Source of the DNA: Bacteroidota bacterium
Lineage (GTDB): Bacteria > Bacteroidota > Ignavibacteria > Palsa-1295
Reading direction: 5' to 3'
DNA: 64,000 bases
Assembly: GCA_018266755.1 (NCBI GenBank)
Contig: JAFDZW010000002.1
Span: forward strand, 225,166 to 289,165
Shown: positions 34,262 through 43,055 of the stretch, piece after piece
Layout: each line of letters starts with the position of its first letter
Position numbering within the stretch: the first letter of the stretch is position 1
Made by a program: the position numbers and the translations under genes
The notes under the pieces: generated by a model
The model's input: only the letters and a program-made list of their open reading frames with translations
What the model was told of the DNA's origin: nothing
Databases searched by the model: none

Positions 34262-36394
34262 CTATAATTCGCTAACACGGATGCGCAGCTGTAGGCTCCG
34301 CGAATCCCCGGGAGAAAGGGCAATTCTCTGCACCAAAAACACAATCGAGCCCTGATACACACGTTCGAAGCCCGCCTCGCTCGAAGCAATCGTCTCGATC
34401 GGGGCACGCCAAACGGTTACCGGCGTTGCACTTGCGAGGTCGATTCGATAGCCGCCCCACTCATCGACAAGCGATACTGCCGATACGTCCGCGACTTCGC
34501 CGACTGACGAGAGTTTTCTCTCCCCTTCCGCGAGTATTCGATCCGGGAACACGAAATAGCGGTCGTGCGCATCGCCGGCAAGCAGGCCGAACGTCCATTC
34601 GCTTGCGAACCGCAGATCGAGCTGCGACCCACTGTGATTTTCAAGCAGATACTCTACGACGATTTCGCTGGAGTCATGCACCAACTCGAGTGATTTGCGC
34701 AACCGAACGGAATGCGGTTCTCCGTGTGCATGCACGCTCCCCATGTGGTCGAACGTGACCGATGCGCGCTTTCCGTCGTGTGTGACTTGCGGTGCCATCT
34801 GCGCACGGAAAAAGTCGCCGTACTCGAGAAACTGCTGCGTAACCAAATCTCCTACCGTCGCATCGTCCGAGAGAAAATGCTCGATCATCGAACCGTGACG
34901 GTACCAGTCGTAGACAAGCCGTTCGTGCAACCCTTCCTCTTTGGTAAGCACGATGTCGTGAATCGACGCCGTCGCCTTGGCTTGCTCGGCGGTGATCGCA
35001 TGCTTGAGCTTGTCATGATACGCTTCGGGTCTGCGGTTAATGAAGTTCGAAAGCTCGAATGCCCGGGGTTTGAATGCAAGTTCGCCGATGCATCCTCCTC
35101 GCGAAGGATCGACCACGACCGTAAATACGGTGTTCGACAATACAACATCCTCAACGCCGTCACGATCGAGATCGACGACTGTGGCACGAATCTTCGATGC
35201 CTCGCGTGCATCGAGATATCGCTCCGCAGCCAGCAAGTGGCGGTATACTTCATGACGAAGGTTGGGCAGATAGATGCCGCCAAAGACACCGTGCCAATAC
35301 GGATCGTTACACTGCGCGGCAAGCAAGTCGGAGTATGCCGCCCGAACATCCGAGCGCGACAGGTCAAGCACGGCGAATCGCTCACTGAGCAACGCCGCAC
35401 GTTTATGAAGATGATTCGACTCCGGGTACTTTACAAAGAAGTTTCTCCAGAAACCGCCGCGCACAAAATGCCCATACCGCTTCCACTCGTCGGGATCTTG
35501 TTCGAGGTCGTGGACAAACGACTCATAGTCTCGGTTTGCCTCGGCGCTCGGCAGAGCCCATTGCATCATCTCCGCATAACTGACATTCGGCAGATATATT
35601 CGTCCCTTCGGCCGGTGATGCTTCAGCGCCTCGCTGAAATGTTGCATGACGATCCACGAACGATTCTCGTGAAGCTTCGCGAAAAACTCCTCGAGCCAGC
35701 CGTCGGTGTACACATGGTCGTACGTCTTGGGCCACACTCCGAACTTCTCTCCGTCGTCGGCGAAGGTGACGATGGTGCCACCGGTTTCGCTCGCCTGTTC
35801 GCGAAGTACGGCGATGGTTTCATCGACGGGTCGAAACGGGATCGTATAGCGAAGTGCCTTCGAGATCGGGAATGCCGCGATCATGTATCCTTGATCCTCG
35901 GTGAGATAATACCCGTTGAGTTCGTCATCAGGAAGTCCGGCAGCACGGAAATGGCTGTCATCGAGAATGACATAGTTCATCCCAGCACGCTTGATCGGAC
36001 CACAGAGCTGCTGCTCCCAGACCCGCTCTGCCAACCACAGACCATCGACGTTCGCTCCAATCTCCGAACGAATATATTCGGTAAGCTTCGTCAGCTGTGC
36101 GTGTTTATCCCGGTCGCTAATGACGGAGAGAATCGGTTCGTAGAACCCGCCGCCGATCAACTCGAGCGTTCCGGCCGCATGCATCGCTCGCATCCGTGCG
36201 ATATGCTCGGGATGCGCGGTCGCAAGCCATTCGAGCAGTATCCCGGAGAAATGTGTAGAGAACCGAATGTTGAACTTCGCGGCTAACTCGACGAACGGTC
36301 GGTATGCGCGTTCATACGCCTCTTCGAAGACGGTCTCGAAATTGCCGATCGGCTGGTGATTGTGCGTTGCGAAACAGAATGAGACAGTCTTCAT
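34262..36394 (-). CDS. Glycoside hydrolase family 57, 4-alpha-glucanotransferase/alpha-amylase type
   Basis: A 710-residue enzyme. It starts with the GH57 motif FATHNHQPIGNF (HxH at 11 and 13). The nucleophile Glu123 lies in LWLAERVWE and the acid/base Asp214 in FADDGEKFGVW, at the same numbers as in Thermococcus litoralis 4-alpha-glucanotransferase. The C-terminal half carries DUF1925/DUF1926-like beta domains (RGGCIGELAFKPRAFELSNFINRRPEAYH, SEWTFGLLAGDAHDRYF). It probably remodels alpha-1,4-glucan or maltodextrin in the cytoplasm, as it has no signal peptide. No other glycogen genes are nearby. Confidence 0.9.
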   Translation of the reverse strand: MKTVSFCFATHNHQPIGNFETVFEEAYERAYRPFVELAAKFNIRFSTHFSGILLEWLATAHPEHIARMRAMHAAGTLELIGGGFYEPILSVISDRDKHAQLTKLTEYIRSEIGANVDGLWLAERVWEQQLCGPIKRAGMNYVILDDSHFRAAGLPDDELNGYYLTEDQGYMIAAFPISKALRYTIPFRPVDETIAVLREQASETGGTIVTFADDGEKFGVWPKTYDHVYTDGWLEEFFAKLHENRSWIVMQHFSEALKHHRPKGRIYLPNVSYAEMMQWALPSAEANRDYESFVHDLEQDPDEWKRYGHFVRGGFWRNFFVKYPESNHLHKRAALLSERFAVLDLSRSDVRAAYSDLLAAQCNDPYWHGVFGGIYLPNLRHEVYRHLLAAERYLDAREASKIRATVVDLDRDGVEDVVLSNTVFTVVVDPSRGGCIGELAFKPRAFELSNFINRRPEAYHDKLKHAITAEQAKATASIHDIVLTKEEGLHERLVYDWYRHGSMIEHFLSDDATVGDLVTQQFLEYGDFFRAQMAPQVTHDGKRASVTFDHMGSVHAHGEPHSVRLRKSLELVHDSSEIVVEYLLENHSGSQLDLRFASEWTFGLLAGDAHDRYFVFPDRILAEGERKLSSVGEVADVSAVSLVDEWGGYRIDLASATPVTVWRAPIETIASSEAGFERVYQGSIVFLVQRIALSPGDSRSLQLRIRVSEL

Positions 36395-36412
36395 AGTAAC
36401 TCCTTGGGCTCG

Positions 36413-37087
36413 TTAGCCAACGGTTCTAACGATGACGACTTTCTTTTCCTCCGTCACGAAATCCTCATATCCGACAAGTGCAAGCGCACGTTCTGCGATC
36501 GAGGCCACACCCTTCAGGCGCTTCGTGCGCGTGATTTCTTCCGTGAGGTCGCCACCTTTGAGCGAAAGGAGTGTCCCGCCCGGCTTCAAAAGGTCGGCAG
36601 TCCATTTCATTAGCTCGTCGAGCGGTGCAACCGCTCGAGAGACGACCACATCGTATGCACGCCGGTGTTGCTCGTTCTGAGCCAAAACTTCGGAGCGCTG
36701 TGCAATCGCGTTGACATCGGCAAGGGCGAGCTGGTTCACGATCTTCTCGACCGCTGCGATCTTCTTGCCGATCGAATCGCAGAGCACCATCCGCAGATCG
36801 TCACGGACGATCTTGAGCGGTATTCCTGGCAGACCGCCGCCAGTACCGATGTCGAACACGGTTGCATTCGGCGGGATCGCGAAACCGATTACTGACGGCA
36901 TTGCGAGAGTCAGCGAATGCAGGATATGCTTGGAAAGGATATTCTCCTCGTCTTTGCGGGAGATCAGATTCACCACGGCATTGGCTTCACGCAGCAGCGC
37001 GCCATAGCGTTCAAGCTTGGCGCGCTGGTTGTCGCTGAGTTCGAGTCCGTTTGCGGCGGTGATGTGTGCGAGTTCGTCGATTGTCAT
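36413..37087 (-). CDS. rsmG: 16S rRNA (guanine527-N7)-methyltransferase
   Basis: A 224-residue methyltransferase with NLISRKDEENILSKHILHSL (the GidB/RsmG N-terminal signature), VFDIGTGGGLPGIPL (SAM motif), VLCDSIGKKIAAVEKI and YDVVVSRAVAPLDELMKW. Length and motifs are normal. The usual neighbours mnmG, parA and parB are absent. The start codon overlaps the stop of the dienelactone hydrolase by one base, indicating co-translation of an unrelated pair. Confidence 0.94.
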   Translation of the reverse strand: MTIDELAHITAANGLELSDNQRAKLERYGALLREANAVVNLISRKDEENILSKHILHSLTLAMPSVIGFAIPPNATVFDIGTGGGLPGIPLKIVRDDLRMVLCDSIGKKIAAVEKIVNQLALADVNAIAQRSEVLAQNEQHRRAYDVVVSRAVAPLDELMKWTADLLKPGGTLLSLKGGDLTEEITRTKRLKGVASIAERALALVGYEDFVTEEKKVVIVRTVG

Positions 37088-37932
37088 TACTTCAAGCCAA
37101 ACGACGACCGTAGATATGCTGCGGTATGCTTCCAGGCATCGGCGGTCGCCTTTTCGTCGTGGTTAGGGTTGCTCGGATTTGCAAATGCATGATCGGCATC
37201 GTAGCTAAACACGGTCAGCTTCTTGCCTGCTTTCTTCATCGCTGCCTGAAAATCGGCGATCACCTTTGCATTGATCCACTTATCTTTCTTTCCGAAGATA
37301 CCGAGCACCGAACAGTTCAGCCCCTTGAGCTTCGCCTGATCCATCTCCGGCATACCGTAGTACATGACGCACCCAACGGCCTGTTTGCCTGCAAGCAGCG
37401 CAGCCTGATGCGACCACCCGCCGCCGAAACACCAGCCAAGAGTCGCGATGCGCGAATCGGTCCCGAGATATTTGATCGCACCGCCAAGAATAGCGACTGC
37501 ACGTTCCGGCTTCATCGCCTGAACATATTTCCCCGCATCTTCCGGCGTCGTTGCGACCTTCCCGTCATAGAGATCGACGGCCAGAACGCTCACCCCGAGC
37601 TCATTATTGATACGGTCTGCTTCGGATTTGATATAATCGTTGAGCCCCCACCACTCGTGCACAACGATCACCACATCTTCCGGGTGGCTTTCCGAGCGAA
37701 CGAAATAACCGGTACCGGAGCGGCCATCGGAACAACCGAAATTGACCATCCACCCGGTCGGGTTCGCACGGTATGGCAACGGCGCGGCATGGGCGGAAAC
37801 GAACGCGGCATCTGCGGCAAACGCAGCGAAACGGTCGGTTGCCGAAGACGGGGCGCTACAACAGGTGGATTGGGCACGAAGCACAAGGGGGAATAGAATG
37901 GCGCATAATACGATCAGCGTGGTCCTTCTCAT
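37087..37932 (-). CDS. Secreted dienelactone hydrolase family protein
   Basis: A 281-residue alpha/beta hydrolase with a signal peptide (MRRTTLIVLCAILFPLVLRAQ). The triad is Cys168 in GWCFGG, Asp217 in KKDKW and His248 in DADHAF. Near residues 90-124, VVHEWWGLNDYIKSEADRI and VLAVDLYDGK match the family. Dienelactone hydrolases open a cyclic ester, but a periplasmic member probably acts on another ester substrate. It is first in the minus-strand run leading through rsmG and GH57. Confidence 0.88.
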   Translation of the reverse strand: MRRTTLIVLCAILFPLVLRAQSTCCSAPSSATDRFAAFAADAAFVSAHAAPLPYRANPTGWMVNFGCSDGRSGTGYFVRSESHPEDVVIVVHEWWGLNDYIKSEADRINNELGVSVLAVDLYDGKVATTPEDAGKYVQAMKPERAVAILGGAIKYLGTDSRIATLGWCFGGGWSHQAALLAGKQAVGCVMYYGMPEMDQAKLKGLNCSVLGIFGKKDKWINAKVIADFQAAMKKAGKKLTVFSYDADHAFANPSNPNHDEKATADAWKHTAAYLRSSFGLK

Positions 37933-38259
37933 ACGAGCCTCCTATTAAAAGTAATGTGTGATGGCAACATTGCTTCCGCCGAATTGATTTTCCCCTTTAC
38001 TCGACGGTAATGGTTCCGTTTGACTGTAGTTAGTATTGCATGGTCATTCTGAGCGAAGCGAAGAATGACCGCTGCGTAACCGTTCAAACGGAGCCACTAC
38101 TCACTCGATCGAATGATCAAATCCTGCCGATTGGGGGGAGATAATTTGAGGACAATGTGTTCCCCCTACGTATTTTCGTTCTGTCGAATTCACTCACCCG
38201 ACTCGGCCACAGAGTTGTGTTACGGACTACTTCATACTATCATAGCTAAAGGATACACC
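37933..38259. other. Divergent intergenic region with palindromic repeat
   Basis: This 327-bp stretch lies between the divergent dienelactone hydrolase and beta-helix genes. It contains the nested palindrome at 38011-38096 and presumably both promoters. An AAAGGA ribosome binding site lies at 38248-38253. No credible coding frame was seen; the open frame to 38113 lacks protein character. Confidence 0.5.
38011..38096. repeat. Nested palindrome with GTCATTCTGAGC core
   Basis: TGGTTCCGTTTGA at 38011-38023 pairs with TCAAACGGAGCCA at 38084-38096 (one mismatch). Between them lies GGTCATTCT...AGAATGACC at 38042-38070, a compact palindrome built from one arm of the 1369-type repeat (38043-38066). 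It would fold as a long hairpin in RNA or a cruciform in DNA. Confidence 0.75.
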
Positions 38260-40113
38260 ATGCGCAGAATTATTACTTCCCTCTGCACGGTGCTGGCGAT
38301 CACCACACTGTTCACCACACGAACGCTCCACGCAGACACCGATTACAATATCGGAACACCCACGGTAAAAGAGATCTGGGTCGATCCGGTTGCCGGCAAT
38401 GACGTCAACGACGGTTCCAGCAGCACGAAGGCTCTGAAGACCCTGAACGTCGCGATGGCATACGTCCCCTCGACCACGACCTTCACGACGACCGGCTACC
38501 GCATCATGCTCATGCCCGGGACATACTTGAGCGATGTCTCGCCGACGTCGTACATGAGTTACCAAGGGACGGCGAAATTCCCGCTCATCCTCATGGCATC
38601 GGGTGGGCCCGGGACGGTCGTTCTCCCGTTCATGTCGGTCAGCGACTGCCAATACTTTTATTTGGTCGGCGTCAACATCGTCACGGCAAGCGGTGCGGAC
38701 GCGTTCAGTGCGTCGCGTTGCGACCATGTGTATCTGAAGAACTGTTCGATCGACGGCTTCAACACCAGCGATTCGCTGATCTCGCAGAATACCGCCGCCT
38801 TTACCGGTTCGAAGTATTGCTATATCGAAGATTGTTCACTGAAGCATTCCAGCGGTGCTCTGCTCTATATGAGCGCATCGCAGTATGGCCATATGCTTCG
38901 CTCTTCGCTCGATTCGACTACGGGGACGGCGCTCAACATTTCGAGCGGATCGGCATATCTCTATCTTGAGCGCAACCAGATACGGCATGCTGGGCAGAAC
39001 GGACTGCTGCTTGGTGGAGTGACGTACCTCGACTACGACTTCACGACGCCGTGGCTGCATTACGATGTCTATGACATCCGCGTGGACAACAACACCTTCG
39101 AGCATTGCAAGAAGGAAGCGTTCATCGCATCGGGTTGCTACGATGTGCTCGTTGCATTTAATACGTTCTTCGATTGTGGCGCATCGGCCGACAACCTCTT
39201 TGTCGCCGGACTGGGCCGACGCACCTGCGCGAGCGATAAGTCCACCTGCAGTGACCTGATCGCTGCCGGAGCATGGGGGACGCTGCACTCATACTCCACC
39301 GATGACGATGCTGCCTGGATCCCGAACAAGCATCTCTTCATCTATAACAATCTCTTCTATAATCCTGCCGGGATGCAAACACAGTATGCCGAGCTCGGCG
39401 TGTGGGGTCCGCGCAAAGCGTTGGCCCATGCAACCTGTCCGAAACCGGCGCTTGCCGACGACGATATCCAGATCAAAGGCAACGTCATCTTCAATGGTGC
39501 GCTCGATAAACCGCTTGGCCTCAGCGATACGTCGGGATGTCAGGATACGAACACTACCTGCAACAAGACGACGATCACGACCGAGAACACGCTCAATCTC
39601 AAAGAGCCCGATCTCGCTTCCGCCATGTTCGGCGATCTGCATCCTTCGACGGGTAGCTTCCTGCTCGGTGCCACCGTGTACCCCGCACCGGATTTCACCT
39701 GGAACGACCTACCCGGCAAGCCGGTCGAACCGCAGGGCGAGCTCTCGAATAGCATTTCGATTGATCTCGAAGGGAGCGCACGCACTGGTTCGTCGAATGC
39801 GCCAGGCGCATATGTCACTCCACACGCCGATGTGCCGGCGACCGTTGGGACGACATTCACGATCTCCGAGCTGAGTGCCAATCCTGCATCTGCCGCAAGT
39901 TCGTTCGTCGTGACAACGACAGAGCGTTCGCCGTTCTCCGTTGTCCTGACCGATATGCTCGGTCGCACAGTTCGAACCATCGTTTCAATGACTGCTGACG
40001 CAGGCGAACATCCGGTCATGATCGACGCGAATTCGCTTGCGAACGGGATGTATCTCGTCCGCATTGGCGCAGCCGGACAGATCGTTACCAAACGACTCTT
40101 TATTGCACACTGA
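38260..40113 (+). CDS. Right-handed beta-helix (DUF1565-like) protein with T9SS sorting domain
   Basis: A 617-residue exported protein. The signal peptide is MRRIITSLCTVLAITTLFTTRTLHA. A DUF1565-like start (IWVDPVAGNDVNDGSSSTKALKTLNVAMAYV, then YRIMLMPGTYL) leads into parallel beta-helix rungs (LVGVNIVTASGADAFSASRCDHVYLKNCSIDGF, YDIRVDNNTFEHC). The C-terminus is a T9SS domain variant (LSANPASAASSFVVTT, VLTDMLGRTVRTI, LANGMYLVRI, RLFIAH). The fold suggests carbohydrate binding or lyase activity, but catalytic residues cannot be assigned. The ATG at 38260 is chosen for its AAAGGA site and signal peptide. Cys pairs (CDLI, TCSDL, CQDTNTTC) are notable. Confidence 0.82.
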   Translation: MRRIITSLCTVLAITTLFTTRTLHADTDYNIGTPTVKEIWVDPVAGNDVNDGSSSTKALKTLNVAMAYVPSTTTFTTTGYRIMLMPGTYLSDVSPTSYMSYQGTAKFPLILMASGGPGTVVLPFMSVSDCQYFYLVGVNIVTASGADAFSASRCDHVYLKNCSIDGFNTSDSLISQNTAAFTGSKYCYIEDCSLKHSSGALLYMSASQYGHMLRSSLDSTTGTALNISSGSAYLYLERNQIRHAGQNGLLLGGVTYLDYDFTTPWLHYDVYDIRVDNNTFEHCKKEAFIASGCYDVLVAFNTFFDCGASADNLFVAGLGRRTCASDKSTCSDLIAAGAWGTLHSYSTDDDAAWIPNKHLFIYNNLFYNPAGMQTQYAELGVWGPRKALAHATCPKPALADDDIQIKGNVIFNGALDKPLGLSDTSGCQDTNTTCNKTTITTENTLNLKEPDLASAMFGDLHPSTGSFLLGATVYPAPDFTWNDLPGKPVEPQGELSNSISIDLEGSARTGSSNAPGAYVTPHADVPATVGTTFTISELSANPASAASSFVVTTTERSPFSVVLTDMLGRTVRTIVSMTADAGEHPVMIDANSLANGMYLVRIGAAGQIVTKRLFIAH

Positions 40114-40139
40114 CGAATTTCTTGAACACAGAAACACGA

Positions 40140-40175
40140 AGAAGCCCCTTGATACGGAATTATCATGGGGCTTCT
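40140..40175 (+). terminator. Terminator after the beta-helix gene
   Basis: AGAAGCCCC at 40140-40148 pairs with GGGGCTTCT at 40167-40175. An inner TGATA/TATCA extends the stem. The T-tract is weak (TCTGTGTGTAT). Confidence 0.5.
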
Positions 40176-40208
40176 GTGTGTATAGATACCTCTGAACGCT
40201 TTACACGC

Positions 40209-41015
40209 ATGCGATCGGCAGCTCTCGTCCTACTTCTACTTTGTGTGACCGTTTCTCTGAAGGCGCAGGTCTTCCAGGGGAAACAGGTGTCGCATCTCTC
40301 TTTGGTAAGCGGCGCCGTTACACCCGGCAAACCGTTCACACTCGGCATCCGGCTCCAACTCGAACCCGGCTGGCATACATACTGGAGCACTCCGGGCGAC
40401 GCCGGTACCGCAATGATCGTTTCGCTGGTGAATACGCCCGAGTATTCCATCGGCCCCCTGCAATTCCCGACACCGCATAAAATGGTCTCGGAGGATCTCA
40501 TCACGTACGGATATGAAGACGACGTGGTCTTCCTCGTGCGCGTCAAGCCGACATCGCCTGCGGCATCGCACCGCCTGACGTTCAAGATCAACTGGCTTGC
40601 GTGTCTATCCGTCTGTCTGCCCGCGGAAGCAACGATTACGTTCGACCTCGATTCTCTGAGCCCGATCCAGGCGAAAGAAGACCAGAAACTCCTGGACAAA
40701 TGGACGGCCCGCCTGCCGCAGCCCGGCGCAGGGTTCAACCTCGATAAATGCGCCGCGACGTATTCCGTCACGAAGGATAACAAATACCAGGTGTTCATCA
40801 AGTTTTTCCAGACCGCGCCGGATACGATCACCGATTTCTTTCCCGACGACCAGGAGAATATGGTGATCGAGTATAACTCCATCCACGCAACAAGCGACGG
40901 TGTTGTCATGACCATCGAACCAAGCACAGTGGGTGCGCCGCTCGAGAAACTTACGGGCGTTGCCCTGATCGGCACGACTGGGTACGACGTCTCGATTCCC
41001 GTATCGAAACAGTAG
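40209..41015 (+). CDS. Detached DsbD N-terminal-domain protein
   Basis: A 268-residue exported protein with signal peptide MRSAALVLLLLCVTVSLKAQ. It matches the nDsbD/DsbC (PF11412-like) domain: LQLEPGWHTYWSTPGDAG, then FKINWLACLSVCLPAEATITF with redox Cys132 and Cys136. The eight-helix membrane domain and C-terminal thioredoxin domain of full DsbD are absent. It is followed at 41060 by a thioredoxin-fold gene. Together they may work as a split periplasmic thiol relay fed by a separate CcdA-like protein, but this is inference. Confidence 0.8.
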   Translation: MRSAALVLLLLCVTVSLKAQVFQGKQVSHLSLVSGAVTPGKPFTLGIRLQLEPGWHTYWSTPGDAGTAMIVSLVNTPEYSIGPLQFPTPHKMVSEDLITYGYEDDVVFLVRVKPTSPAASHRLTFKINWLACLSVCLPAEATITFDLDSLSPIQAKEDQKLLDKWTARLPQPGAGFNLDKCAATYSVTKDNKYQVFIKFFQTAPDTITDFFPDDQENMVIEYNSIHATSDGVVMTIEPSTVGAPLEKLTGVALIGTTGYDVSIPVSKQ

Positions 41016-41059
41016 GTTCTTCTTCCCCGTATTCTTGAGTATCATATAATCGAATTTTT

Positions 41060-41656
41060 ATGCGCGCATTCATTGCTGCATTCATGATCCTCATTGCCGC
41101 CTCTTCGGCGATCGCATCTGTTGTCGAGGTTGGCAGCCCCGCACCGGCATTCACGGCTACGGACCTCGACGGGAACGTGGTGCACCTCTCTGACTTCACA
41201 GGGAAGATCGTCGTGCTTGAATGGATCAACGAAGGATGCCCATTCTCGAAAGGACACTACCTCAGCGGGAATATGCAGGCTCTGCAACAAGAATACACCG
41301 GCAAAGGAGTGGTCTGGCTGACGATCAACTCGACGCGAACCGATCACCCCGAGTATTTCGCTCCGTCGGCCGCGAAGAAACAGCTGGCGCAGTGGGGTAC
41401 GCATGCTACTAGGAATCTGATCGACACCGCCGGCACCGTCGGTCATCTCTATGGCGCCAAGACCACCCCGCACATGTTCGTGATCGACAACCAGGGCGTG
41501 CTTCGGTACTCGGGTGCGATCGACGATCATCGTGCCACCGACGGCGGCCAGACAGCCCATGTAAATTATGTCCGCGAAGCGCTGAATGCATTGCTTGCCG
41601 GCAAACCGGTCACAACAACGACGACCACCTCATACGGTTGTTCGGTGAAATACTAA
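41060..41656 (+). CDS. Exported redoxin (AhpC/TSA family)
   Basis: A 198-residue protein with a signal peptide (MRAFIAAFMILIAASSAIAS). The redoxin fold shows GSPAPAFTATDLDGNVVHLSDFTGKIVVLEWINEGCPFSKGHY, with peroxidatic-type Cys60 in the GCPFxxxHY motif of the redoxin family, and TTPHMFVIDNQGVLRYSGAIDD. A CxxC pair is missing. A C-terminal Thr-rich linker ends in a lone Cys194 (SYGCSVKY), which might act as a resolving Cys. It lies between the DsbD-N gene and trmO; trmO starts right at its stop. Confidence 0.88.
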   Translation: MRAFIAAFMILIAASSAIASVVEVGSPAPAFTATDLDGNVVHLSDFTGKIVVLEWINEGCPFSKGHYLSGNMQALQQEYTGKGVVWLTINSTRTDHPEYFAPSAAKKQLAQWGTHATRNLIDTAGTVGHLYGAKTTPHMFVIDNQGVLRYSGAIDDHRATDGGQTAHVNYVREALNALLAGKPVTTTTTTSYGCSVKY

Positions 41657-42367
41657 ATGTCGACCCCACACTCCGTTACTCCGATCGGCGTTATTCGCAC
41701 GCCATTTCACGAGAAGTACACCGCACCGCGGCAACCCGGTGCAGATGGCGAGTTCGCACTCGGCCGAGTGGTGCTCGACAAAGGACATAATTTCGAACAG
41801 GCGCTCGCTGACCTCAGCGGCTTCGAAAAAATCTGGCTCGTGTATCTGTTCGATCGGAATACGAACTGGAAACCGAAAGTCCTGCCTCCACGCTCCAGTG
41901 TCAAGCGTGGTGTATTTGCGACTCGATCGCCCCACCGGCCGAACCCGATCGGGTTGTCGCTGGTAACGCTGCTCGAGATTCGCGGACGCACGCTCATTGT
42001 CGAGGGTGTCGATATGCTCGACCACACACCTGTTCTCGATATAAAGCCCTATCTTCCAACAATTGAAGCATTTCCGGGCGCCCGAACCGGCTGGGTCGCC
42101 GATTCCGAGCCGCAAAACGACACTGTCCGTGAGATCGTATTCGATCCGGAGTTCGTCACGGCAGTGAATGAACTACCCGAAGCCGAACGCACAGCAATTC
42201 TCGGTCACGTCCGCCGCATGCTTCGCTTCGATATACGCCCCCACCCCTACAAACGCATCGCTCTGGAATCCGACGGTTCATACACGCTGGCATACAAGGC
42301 ATGGAGAATCCGCTTCGAGCGTACGGAAGCCGGCGACGTGCTAATTTCCCGCCTGCGGACGGCATAA
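41657..42367 (+). CDS. trmO: tRNA (N6-threonylcarbamoyladenosine37-N6)-methyltransferase, TrmO/TsaA type
   Basis: A 236-residue protein with TPIGVIRTPFHEKYTAPRQPG (the TsaA N-terminus), LSGFEKIWLVYLFDRN, PPRSSVKRGVFATRSPHRPNPIGLSLVTLLEI (SAM and tRNA site) and VEGVDMLDHTPVLDIKPYL. TrmO methylates t6A37 in Thr tRNAs. The ATG at 41657 follows the redoxin stop with no gap, so translation is probably coupled. Confidence 0.92.
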   Translation: MSTPHSVTPIGVIRTPFHEKYTAPRQPGADGEFALGRVVLDKGHNFEQALADLSGFEKIWLVYLFDRNTNWKPKVLPPRSSVKRGVFATRSPHRPNPIGLSLVTLLEIRGRTLIVEGVDMLDHTPVLDIKPYLPTIEAFPGARTGWVADSEPQNDTVREIVFDPEFVTAVNELPEAERTAILGHVRRMLRFDIRPHPYKRIALESDGSYTLAYKAWRIRFERTEAGDVLISRLRTA

Positions 42368-42388
42368 GTGAGCATTCCCATTTTTTCG

Positions 42389-42396
42389 TATATTTG
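42389..42396 (+). promoter_or_regulatory. Candidate TATATTTG -7 element for the marR-ClC operon
   Basis: TATATTTG matches the TAnnTTTG -7 consensus known from Bacteroidota, just after trmO. A convincing -33 TTTG was not found. The predicted transcript would have a leader of about 120 nt that includes the palindrome at 42497. Confidence 0.3.
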
Positions 42397-42496
42397 AGCG
42401 TCTGTGTGCTCCTAGGCCCCCGACTAGACACCTAGCCACGGAATTATCACGTTCTTTCGGAACACACCACCCTCATTTGGTGTATTATATTCACTA

Positions 42497-42516
42497 ATAT
42501 ATGGGTAACCATATAT
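42497..42516. promoter_or_regulatory. Palindromic candidate MarR operator
   Basis: ATATATGG-GTAA-CCATATAT is a perfect 8-bp inverted repeat directly in front of the marR start at 42523. MarR proteins bind such palindromes and commonly regulate their own operon. Confidence 0.55.
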
Positions 42517-42522
42517 AACCCT

Positions 42523-43050
42523 ATGGCAAAAACGACTCACACTGTCACCAAGGAGACTCGCGATCTCGTCAATTCGATCCGCCGCATTGTGCAGGCGCTT
42601 CGTGTTGCATCGCGCGATTCGGAGAAAAAACTTGGACTTTCGGCAGCACAACTCTTTGTCTTGCAAAAGCTCAAAGAGGAAGAAGACTTGTCACTCAACG
42701 ATCTGGCGGACCGTACCCTGACGCATCAGAGCTCGGTTTCCGTGGTCGTGCAGCGGCTGGTGGAAAAGAAATTGATCAAGCGAGATCGATCGAAAGAGGA
42801 TGCTCGTCAGCTTGTCTTGAACCTGACCGACAAAGGTCGTAAGATCGTCGCGAAGGCTCCGCACGCGCGGCAGGAATGGATGATCGATGCGCTGGAGGCA
42901 ATGAACCCACGCTCCCGAAAGCAATTCGACGCAACGTTTAAGGAATTCTTGCAGATTTTGCATCTTGATTCGGACAAACCAGCACCAATGCTCTTTGCAG
43001 ACAAGGGTGTCTTTGCTCCGGAAAAGAAGCGACGATCGCCTAAAAAATAG
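42523..43050 (+). CDS. MarR-family transcriptional regulator
   Basis: A 175-residue winged-helix regulator. LGLSAAQLFVLQKLKEEEDLSLNDLADRTLTHQSSVSVVVQRLVEKKLIKRDRSKEDARQLVLNLTDKGRKI is the MarR DNA-binding domain with its beta wing (DRSKEDAR). A Lys/Arg-rich tail ends the protein. The ClC transporter gene follows after five bases and is its likely target. A palindrome immediately upstream suggests autoregulation. The ligand is unknown. Confidence 0.92.
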   Translation: MAKTTHTVTKETRDLVNSIRRIVQALRVASRDSEKKLGLSAAQLFVLQKLKEEEDLSLNDLADRTLTHQSSVSVVVQRLVEKKLIKRDRSKEDARQLVLNLTDKGRKIVAKAPHARQEWMIDALEAMNPRSRKQFDATFKEFLQILHLDSDKPAPMLFADKGVFAPEKKRRSPKK

Positions 43051-43055
43051 AACGA

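Noticed and set aside
34712..36286. Plus-strand open frame of 524 codons
   Set aside because: Completely antisense to the GH57 gene, whose catalytic motifs are intact.
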